Positions 1 through 5,500 of a stretch of 16,457 nucleotides of DNA are shown one piece after another (positions within the stretch are counted from its first letter, which is position 1; each line of letters starts with the position of its first letter). The DNA is taken from assembly GCA_002375985.1 (NCBI GenBank), contig DFNH01000006.1, positions 1 to 16,457 on the forward strand, written 5' to 3'. Made by a program: the position numbers and the translations under genes. This stretch comes from Firmicutes bacterium UBA3572. GTDB lineage: Bacteria; Bacillota; Desulfotomaculia; Desulfotomaculales; Desulforudaceae. A model generated the notes under the pieces. That model searched no databases and was not told the DNA's origin. It saw nothing but the letters and a program-made list of their open reading frames with translations.

Positions 1-1325
1 GGCTCTAGGTCAAGAAGTGTGGAAAGGAGATCAGCCAAGCCAAGGGGAGAAAAGCTAAGAGCATCTTTCGCACATAGACCCCGCGGTTCCGAAAACCGTA
101 ACTTATTCGCTTAAGGAGCTTGATCTTGGTATGAACTCCTTCCGTGTAACCGTTAGTAACCCGCCAGTCGTGATAAGCAAGAATCTCTTCCCTCCAGCTG
201 CGAAGCGTTCTCCCCCACTGCACCAGCGCAACGTCGCTCGCCTCCCGGGTGTTGAGAATCAAACGGTCCAGGATCAGCTCCGCCTCCTTCCGGCAAGAAG
301 CACGATAGACATCGCGCAGCTGCTCCTTGGCCCAGTGAAAATGGGCAACATTCTTGTACCGATTCCTGATCATGGCAAGCTGGGCTGCCTGACGCTCGGT
401 CAAATCCTCTTCGTTCTTCACCAGAGGCCAGCGAGGTATGCGCTGTCCGGTCACCTGTTGCTCTATTAGCCTCGCTTCGTCTACACGCCGGTTGGCATCT
501 TTAAGAGCGTGAAAATGGTCAACCACCACAGGAACTCCAGGCAGTACCCTCTTTATAAGCTTGCGCCAGCCGTCTTTGAAGTCGATGCACACTGCCTTGA
601 TGCGCCTGCGCACCGAAACCGGCAACCCTTTTAAAAACTTCTCCAGGGTTTTGAGCCGGTCGTCCGGTAAGATGGCGATAAGCCTCCGCTCGGGCCACAC
701 GCAGGTGACGGTGATCATCATGTCCTGACCCCTGAAACTGTGCTCATCTATACTTAAAGCAAAAGCCGGTAGATCTTTAAGGGCCTCCTCGATATCCGCC
801 TGATCGGTTACTTGCTTTAGAAGCAGCCGGCGCAGGGTGCCGGGACTTGTCCCAACCACTTCTGCCGCTCTGCGAAAACTGCGGTCTTTTAAGTTTTCGA
901 GCCAATCTGCTTCCGCCCGCTCGGTTCTTCTTGCTCGAGGTCTGATGCCCGGAAATCTTTCAGTGAATACCTTCCCGCAATTCGGGCATTTGAACCGGCG
1001 GGGGCGCACCCAGAGGTAAACCGGTAACCCGTTGCATCGGGTGTGCAGTTTCGGCCTCCACTCGCGCGACCGGTCGTGAACCCGACGAGTTAGAGCCTGG
1101 CAGGAGGGACAGGTGGCCTCTTTCCTCGGTCGCCCGGCGTATACGTCAATCCTGTCTGACTCGATCTTTACCTGGTAGATAATCCATCCTTGCAATCCAA
1201 GAAGTTCCGCTATACACTGTTTCATAGGCGGTCGAGAGCCTCCTTTGGGGTTGTGGTGTGCTAAACTATGCCTTGGCTCTTCGGCCGCCTCCTCCTTCTT
1301 ACTCCACACTTTTTAGCTTAGAGCC
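1..1325 (-). mobile_element. ISL3-family insertion sequence, complete
   Basis: The two ends are imperfect inverted repeats: positions 1-22 and the reverse complement of 1304-1325 agree at 18 of 22 bases, both beginning GGCTCTA and ending AAGTGTGG or AGAAGTGTGG. Between them lies one transposase gene on the minus strand whose stop codon sits inside the left repeat. The size of about 1.3 kb and the single transposase gene fit the ISL3 family, which usually makes 8-bp target duplications. The left flank is outside the window, so a duplication of the right flank (AACCCAGG at 1326-1333) cannot be tested. Nothing in the element looks broken, so it may be active or recently inserted. Confidence 0.85.
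5..1225 (-). CDS. ISL3-family transposase
   Basis: The enzyme catalyses cut-and-paste movement of the surrounding element. With the start chosen here (ATG at 1225, preceded by AAAGGAGG about 13 bases away) it is 406 aa. The frame stays open upstream to a GTG at 1309 inside the terminal repeat, but that start has no ribosome site. Visible features are an N-terminal zinc finger (CPSC at residues 39-42 and CPNC at 80-83), then a probable DDE catalytic core: Asp160 in SIDEHSF, Asp236 in VVDHFHALK, and Glu362 in the C-terminal block TEGVHTKIKLLKRISYGFRN, which is characteristic of ISL3 transposases. There is no frameshift or internal stop. The assignment of the three catalytic residues is by motif position only. 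Confidence 0.9.
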   Translation of the reverse strand: MKQCIAELLGLQGWIIYQVKIESDRIDVYAGRPRKEATCPSCQALTRRVHDRSREWRPKLHTRCNGLPVYLWVRPRRFKCPNCGKVFTERFPGIRPRARRTERAEADWLENLKDRSFRRAAEVVGTSPGTLRRLLLKQVTDQADIEEALKDLPAFALSIDEHSFRGQDMMITVTCVWPERRLIAILPDDRLKTLEKFLKGLPVSVRRRIKAVCIDFKDGWRKLIKRVLPGVPVVVDHFHALKDANRRVDEARLIEQQVTGQRIPRWPLVKNEEDLTERQAAQLAMIRNRYKNVAHFHWAKEQLRDVYRASCRKEAELILDRLILNTREASDVALVQWGRTLRSWREEILAYHDWRVTNGYTEGVHTKIKLLKRISYGFRNRGVYVRKMLLAFLPLAWLISFPHFLT

Positions 1326-1334
1326 AACCCAGGC

Positions 1335-1363
1335 TTGCATTACCGCCTGGCTTTGGCTATAAT
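1335..1363 (+). promoter_or_regulatory. promoter of tRNA-Arg(CCG)
   Basis: TTGCAT at 1335-1340 and a perfect TATAAT at 1358-1363 are separated by 17 bases, a sigma-A type promoter 12 bases ahead of the mature tRNA. The -35 box begins only 10 bases from the end of the ISL3 element, so the insertion just spared it. Confidence 0.8.
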
Positions 1364-1375
1364 AAATGGTACATT

Positions 1376-1450
1376 GCGCCCGTAGCTCAGTGGATAGAGC
1401 GCTGGCCTCCGGAGCCAGGTGCGCAGGTTCGACTCCTGCCGGGCGCACCA
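1376..1450 (+). tRNA. tRNA-Arg, anticodon CCG
   Basis: A full cloverleaf can be drawn. The acceptor stem GCGCCCG (1376-1382) pairs with CGGGCGC (1440-1446). The D-arm is GCTC/GAGC, and the anticodon stem CTGGC/GCCAG closes the loop CTCCGGA, giving anticodon CCG. The T-arm carries GGTTCGACTCC. Discriminator A and CCA are encoded. It reads the arginine codon CGG. It has its own promoter upstream and a terminator downstream. Confidence 0.95.
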
Positions 1451-1464
1451 TAAGAAAGGTTTTC

Positions 1465-1496
1465 AAACCGCGTGTCTATATGGCTCGCGGGTTTTT
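1465..1496 (+). terminator. terminator after tRNA-Arg(CCG)
   Basis: AAACCGCG at 1465-1472 can pair with CGCGGGTTT starting at 1486, with one bulged G, and is followed by a T run at 1492-1496. Confidence 0.7.
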
Positions 1497-1556
1497 GCTT
1501 TGAGGGGGCGGTTGGTTATTCGGGGCGGGGATTAACAAGATGAACTACGGTTTTAT

Positions 1557-1585
1557 TTGCAAACAGCACCTGGCTTAGTTAAAAT
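1557..1585 (+). promoter_or_regulatory. candidate promoter of the 1619 gene
   Basis: TTGCAA at 1557-1562 and TAAAAT at 1580-1585 have 17-base spacing, about 33 bases before the GTG start. A second -35-like box, TTGACA at 1585-1590, has no matching -10. The rest of 1497-1618 holds nothing recognisable. Confidence 0.45.
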
Positions 1586-1618
1586 TGACACAGATTTGTC
1601 CAACGGGGGCGTAACATC

Positions 1619-2533
1619 GTGAAAAAGGTGGTAAGTGTCAGCCTGGGTTCCTCCAAGCGAAACAAGACCGTGGAGGCAAAGCTGCTGGGCGAGCAGTTTG
1701 AAATCAGCCGGATCGGGACGGACGGCGATTTCAAAAAAGCCCTGGCTACCCTGCGCGAACTGGACGGTAAGGTTGATGCCATCGGCTTGGGTGGTATTGA
1801 CGTGTATTTATACATCCGGGGCCGCCAGTATGCGATCCGGGACGGCTTAAAGCTGATGAGGGCGGTGCGTAAGACCCCGGTGGTTGACGGTAGTTTCCTG
1901 AAACGGACGCTGGAGCGCGAGGTGGTGCTATACCTGGCGCGCGAAACGGAGCTTATCCGGCCGGGCACCAAGGTCATGATGGTAAGCGCTGCCGACCGGT
2001 TCGGTATGGCCGAAGCCTTTGTTGATGCGGGATGCGAAACTACTTTTGGGGATCTGATCTTCGCCGTGGGCATTCACTACCCGATTCGCACCATTGCCCA
2101 ACTAGAAAGACTAGCCCGTCTTTTCTTGCCCTTTTTTGTTAGACTGCCCTTTCAGATGCTGTATCCTACCGGGAAGAAGCAGGAGGTGCACGACGAGCAG
2201 AAGGCCCGGCGGTTTGCGTCTTACTACCGGGATGCGGACGTGCTGGCCGGTGATTTTCACTACATTCACCGTTACCTGCCGCCGACGTTGGAGGGAAAGA
2301 TCATCATTACCAACACCACCACTGCCGCGGACGTGGACCTGCTCCGGGAGCGCGGCGCCTCTTACCTAGTGACCACTACGCCTGTTTTCGATGGCCGCAC
2401 CTTTGGAACCAACGTGCTGGAGGGCGTGTTTGTGGCCCTCCTGGGCAAGCCGCGGGCGCAGGTGACCGAGGAGGAATATGTTGACCTTTTGCATCGGCTA
2501 AACTTCAAACCAAACATCGTGAAGCTCAATTAG
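1619..2533 (+). CDS. conserved protein of the 'quinate 5-dehydrogenase' family
   Basis: This 304-aa protein starts at GTG with a weak GGGGG ribosome site. It resembles a family found in Moorella and related clostridia that databases label quinate 5-dehydrogenase. I recall the family from its N-terminal VSVSLGSSKRNK, the following RIGTDGD, the LGGIDVYLYIRG segment, VMMVSAADRFGM in the middle, and the late blocks AGDFHYIHRYLPP, IIITNTTT and FGTNVLEGV. There is no signal peptide and no membrane segment. I see no classical GxGxxG dinucleotide-binding motif, so the enzymatic label is doubtful and the function is better treated as unknown. It ends 4 bases before the convergent L,D-transpeptidase gene. 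Base composition is like the host core. Confidence 0.7.
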   Translation: MKKVVSVSLGSSKRNKTVEAKLLGEQFEISRIGTDGDFKKALATLRELDGKVDAIGLGGIDVYLYIRGRQYAIRDGLKLMRAVRKTPVVDGSFLKRTLEREVVLYLARETELIRPGTKVMMVSAADRFGMAEAFVDAGCETTFGDLIFAVGIHYPIRTIAQLERLARLFLPFFVRLPFQMLYPTGKKQEVHDEQKARRFASYYRDADVLAGDFHYIHRYLPPTLEGKIIITNTTTAADVDLLRERGASYLVTTTPVFDGRTFGTNVLEGVFVALLGKPRAQVTEEEYVDLLHRLNFKPNIVKLN

Positions 2534-2537
2534 AACC

Positions 2538-3461
2538 TTAAAGACCCAGGAGTTCGTACATCTCCGCGTCAACGCGGTTGTCATAACGCAGGCTGAAATC
2601 CTTGCGGAATTGGATTACTGCCTGCTGAAGCCCCGGCCCGAAGATGCCGTCGATCGGGCCGTCGTAGTATCCATGTTTCTTCATGAGCCGCTGGATTTCC
2701 AACACCCCTGATTCCCGGTCACCCAGGACCAGAGTGGGCCGGCGTTCTGGACCCATGATGTTACCCACGATGTGCACGGGGGTGTTCACTTCTACCCAAG
2801 AATAAAGTTGTTCCGCACTTTTGTTGAACATACGGATACAGCCGTGGCTGGCCCTGGTGCCGATAGAATACGGTTTGTTGGTGCCGTGAATTCCGTAGAT
2901 ACCCCAGGGAACATTAAGGCCCATCCAGCGGGTGCCGAAGCCGGTGCCCCAGTTCATAGCCTTGCGGCGGATACTCCAGTTTCCGACGGGTGTGGGGGTT
3001 TCCGTCTTACCCACGGCCACTTTAAACTGGTAATACGGATAACCGTCATTCAGCACCGTGAGTGTACGGTTGCGTACATCAATGAGCAGCTCCACTTCAC
3101 CGCTGGGAGGAGGGACGGTTTCCTGTGCGGCAACCGGTTGGGGCGTTAACCCCAGCAGGTAGCGTGTTGCCCCGTCCACAACACCGTCGGGTTTAAGATT
3201 ATAAAGCTCTTGTAAAGCATGCACCGCTGCGGCCGTAGCCGGACTGTATGTCCCCGTAATGTTTCCCGAATACAGTCCTGCTGCTTGCAATTGTTGCTGA
3301 AGCTCGCGGATGTCGTCGCCCTCGAGTGGATGGGCTTGGTCCAGGTAAAGGGGGCGCTCATACTCGCAATTCACCGGACACAAAACGTAAGGTGCTTCGC
3401 CAGCGGCCGCCGGCATAGCCAAAGCCAAGCATATCAAGAGGGTAACAATCACTTTTGACAC
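2538..3461 (-). CDS. secreted L,D-transpeptidase (YkuD) with two peptidoglycan-binding domains
   Basis: The enzyme forms 3-3 cross-links or attaches substrates in the cell wall, outside the membrane. It is 307 aa. A signal peptide occupies residues 1-20 (cleavage probably after AMPAAA). A first peptidoglycan-binding repeat follows at about 45-105 (ELQQQLQAAGLYSG ... ALQELYNLKPDG). The YkuD catalytic domain spans about 122-233, with His192 in IHGT and the hallmark SHGCIR at 205-210, Cys208 being the nucleophile. A second binding repeat lies at about 245-307 (EIQRLMKKHGYYDGPIDGIFGPG). The GTG start at 3461 has AAGGAG nine bases upstream. A nearby ATG is out of frame. It is divergent from gerM and convergent with the 1619 gene. 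The two-repeat layout is common in spore-forming clostridia. Confidence 0.92.
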   Translation of the reverse strand: MSKVIVTLLICLALAMPAAAGEAPYVLCPVNCEYERPLYLDQAHPLEGDDIRELQQQLQAAGLYSGNITGTYSPATAAAVHALQELYNLKPDGVVDGATRYLLGLTPQPVAAQETVPPPSGEVELLIDVRNRTLTVLNDGYPYYQFKVAVGKTETPTPVGNWSIRRKAMNWGTGFGTRWMGLNVPWGIYGIHGTNKPYSIGTRASHGCIRMFNKSAEQLYSWVEVNTPVHIVGNIMGPERRPTLVLGDRESGVLEIQRLMKKHGYYDGPIDGIFGPGLQQAVIQFRKDFSLRYDNRVDAEMYELLGL

Positions 3462-3538
3462 GCATCTCCGCTCCTTTTACTTTATTGTGTGGCTCGTGCA
3501 GATTCTTTTATGCAACAGGTGGTGCCTCCGGATTTTAG

Positions 3539-3569
3539 TTGATCAGTGTCACGCGGAGTTGAGTATAAT
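3539..3569 (+). promoter_or_regulatory. candidate promoter of gerM
   Basis: A perfect TATAAT lies at 3564-3569, with TTGATC at 3539-3544 as a weak -35 box. The 19-base spacing is long. The -10 box sits 19 bases before the ATG at 3589. This makes an upstream GTG start at 3546, in another frame, unlikely. Confidence 0.4.
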
Positions 3570-4007
3570 CGGGTAAAGGGGGGATTTGATGTCGAAAGCC
3601 AGGTGGTTGACGTTGATAGCCGTCGTGCTGTCGTTAATGTTATTCACGGTGGTTGTTGGTTCGCGAAAGCAAAGCAGGAAAGCGCCAAGAAAGTACCTGC
3701 GACCGTGAACACCTATGACGAGGTGGCGCTCTTTTTCTGTGATCGTGACGGACATCTGCGGGTGGAGTGGCGGAGCTTGGTCCCTACCGACAACTTGCCC
3801 GCGGCCGCGTTAACCAGGTTGATCCTGGGGCCCGAAGCCCCCGAACCCCTGGCTACCATCCCCGAAGGCACCATGCTTAGAGGTGTGACGGTGCAGGAGG
3901 GTGTTGCTCGGGCGGACTTTAGTGCCGAATTGATGGAATTGATGGATGAGAAGCATTGGGGCGGATTTCTTGGCGAAACGATTACGGTTTACTCCATTAT
4001 TCATTAG

Positions 4008-4139
4008 AAAGATAAGATAGAGGAGGCTTTGGGGGGATTAGAAATCACGCTTGCCAATGCTCCCCTGATCCCCTTTGACGAAATAGATGAGGGGGATAGG
4101 CAGCTCCTGCTCAGAGCTCTACAAGCTTCTGGAAAGTGA
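4008..4139 (+). pseudogene. C-terminal remnant of an unidentified protein
   Basis: After the stop codon created at the left junction, the frame is open for 43 codons, ending in TGA. It reads KDKIEEALGGLEITLANAP, then LIPFDEIDEGDRQLLLRALQ and a short ASGK tail. It has no start with a usable ribosome site and looks like the tail of a longer protein cut off when the segment moved. The ending faintly resembles the C-terminus of the dihydrodipicolinate synthase/N-acetylneuraminate lyase aldolase family (a 'PLxPL..E......L...L...G' pattern), but this is only a guess. Codon use (AGA, AGG, ATA) matches the transporter downstream, so both probably came from the same donor operon. Confidence 0.4.
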
Positions 4140-4164
4140 AGAGGTGCTAAAGATATAAGGATGT

Positions 4165-5202
4165 GTGAAGATGACAAGCGAAAAAATACTGTATGGAGTT
4201 AGGGACACATTTGAGAGTGCAGCAAAGAAGGCAACGCCAAAGTACAAGACAACTCCGGGCAGGATACTGTTCGCCGGGTTTATGGCGGGTGCTTTTATCG
4301 CCTTTGGTTTCATACTGGCAATTGTAGCATCAGCAGGCTACAACCCAAAGCTCTTCCCAGACGAGGGCAACATTTCAGCGTTTAAGCTACTCCTTGGTGC
4401 AATGTTTCCAGTAGGTTTGATTGCCGTTGTATTGGCAGGTGCGGACCTTTGGACAGGAAACGTTCTGTTCCTTAGCTCAGCAAAGGCAAAGAGATACGCC
4501 GGCTTCAAGGATGTACTCTACAATTGGATTGGCAGCTATGGAGGGAACTACATTGGATCATTCTTCCTAGCATTAGTGGCAGCAGTCCTTGTGGGGATAG
4601 TAGCTGAGGATCCATTCAAGACTACAGTAATAGGAATAGCAACAGAGAAAGTTAGTCACTCATTTCTAGAGATAGTATTCTCAGCTATTGGATGTAACTG
4701 GCTAGTTAACGTTGCAATTTGGCAATCGGCGAGGGTCAACGATGGTGCCGGAAAGATTTTGTCTATGTGGTTCCCAATCTTTGCTTTCGTAGCAATAGGA
4801 TTTGAGCACAGCGTAGCAAACATGTGGGCAATCCCAACGGCGATATTTCTAAGTGACTACACAACACTGACATGGTCAATATTCTTCATCAAAAATTTAA
4901 TTCCGGTTACAATTGGTAATGCCATTGGGGGGTTTTTCTTCGTTACGTTCTACTACTGGTACTTAAGCCATCCAGAGATTGGACCAAGTGAGATGATAAA
5001 AGAAATCGTTGACTTCATTGCTGTTTCTGTAACATTTCTGGTTATCATGGTCGGAGTTCCAACGGTTGTTGCAATAGTATTGGACAACACCTTGGGAGCG
5101 GGAATTAAGTTCATTACTCCACTAATAATCTCAATCTACGCAATAATAGCAGCATTTGCCATGTACGGCCAAGTTAAGGCAAAGGTTGGGGCCTCTGCTT
5201 GA
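4165..5202 (+). CDS. formate/nitrite transporter (FNT) family channel, archaeal-like
   Basis: FNT proteins are pentameric membrane channels for formate, nitrite or hydrosulfide. The gene is read from GTG 4165; ATG 4171 is equally possible. Family signatures are plain: AGADLWTGN (residues 91-99), IGCNWLVNVAIWQS (175-188) and GFEHSVANMWAIP (212-224), whose His215 corresponds to the central gating histidine of FocA. The six helices lie at about 34-56, 71-91, 120-145, 168-187, 200-228 and 240-267. The protein is 345 aa against the usual 260-290, because about 75 C-terminal residues add two more hydrophobic segments (283-305 and 312-335). A FocA-type formate channel is the best guess, but substrate cannot be read from sequence. 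The codon bias (AGA, AGG, ATA, ACA, GCA) and low GC suggest an archaeal donor such as Thermococcales or Archaeoglobales. Confidence 0.88.
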   Translation: MKMTSEKILYGVRDTFESAAKKATPKYKTTPGRILFAGFMAGAFIAFGFILAIVASAGYNPKLFPDEGNISAFKLLLGAMFPVGLIAVVLAGADLWTGNVLFLSSAKAKRYAGFKDVLYNWIGSYGGNYIGSFFLALVAAVLVGIVAEDPFKTTVIGIATEKVSHSFLEIVFSAIGCNWLVNVAIWQSARVNDGAGKILSMWFPIFAFVAIGFEHSVANMWAIPTAIFLSDYTTLTWSIFFIKNLIPVTIGNAIGGFFFVTFYYWYLSHPEIGPSEMIKEIVDFIAVSVTFLVIMVGVPTVVAIVLDNTLGAGIKFITPLIISIYAIIAAFAMYGQVKAKVGASA

Positions 5203-5380
5203 TCCGCTCCTTTCAATCAATAAATTTATCAACACGCAGTTTCTGGAGAATGGAGCGCTACAGATTTTGGTCGAAGGGCAGGAGGTGGTTTCCCTGAAGG
5301 GGCGTTTGGACTTAGTAAATCTCTGGTTCGAAACCTCGACTTGATAAAGGCTGGGGCCACTAGGTTAGCCATAAATAACG

Positions 5381-5411
5381 AAACCGGGTAAGCAGCCCGG
5401 TTTATTTTATT
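5381..5411 (+). terminator. terminator of gerM
   Basis: AAACCGGG (5381-5388) and CCCGGTTT (5396-5403) form a perfect 8-bp stem with a 7-base loop, followed by ATTTTATT. It lies 36 bases after the gerM stop codon. Confidence 0.85.
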
Positions 5412-5500
5412 GTCTGATTTTGCTTGAAAAACAGGATTTTGGTGCATGTTGCCGAAGCACTTTTCGGTAGTCTTAAGGCACAGGAGGAGACTTTGGCGAT

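Larger units (their letters stand above)
4001..5229 (+). other. foreign insertion carrying an archaeal-like transporter
   Basis: This segment separates the two halves of gerM. Both junctions share TTAT (3997-4000 and 5226-5229), either a very short target duplication or microhomology. The outer ends show a short imperfect inverted match (TTATTCATTAGAAAG at the left; CTTTCAATCAATAA at 5210-5223 at the right), which may be chance in AT-rich DNA. No transposase or integrase is present. By eye it is much richer in A+T than its neighbours and uses AGA, AGG and ATA codons, which are rare in the flanking genes. It contains a 43-codon gene remnant and one complete transporter gene. Confidence 0.75.
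3589..5344 (+). pseudogene. gerM: gerM, interrupted by a 1.23-kb insertion and frameshifted
   Basis: GerM is a membrane-attached sporulation/germination protein acting on the cell wall. The real start is ATG 3589 behind AAAGGGGGG. It opens with a basic residue and a hydrophobic stretch (WLTLIAVVLSLMLFTVVVG) and would stop at 3706. The GerM domain continues one frame away, with LILGPEAPEPLATIPEG and RADFSAEL, then HWGGFLGETITVYSII up to 4000. Changing CC to CCC near 3684-3685 would join the frames. The rest of the domain (INTQFLENG, QILVEGQEVVSL, KGRLDLVNL) is at 5230-5344. Deleting 4001-5229 recreates codon ATC and reads VYSIINTQFLENG without a break. The gene order next to racemase, rph and rdgB matches the Bacillus gerM neighbourhood. 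The original protein would be about 175 aa. Confidence 0.82.

Noticed and set aside
3684..3700. Programmed -1 frameshift in gerM
   Set aside because: No slippery heptamer in the right phase and no stimulatory stem was found. A one-base loss in the CC run is simpler.
3546..3705. Upstream GTG start for gerM in the domain frame
   Set aside because: It would begin before the TATAAT box and lacks a signal or anchor. The frame starting at ATG 3589 has both a strong ribosome site and a membrane anchor.
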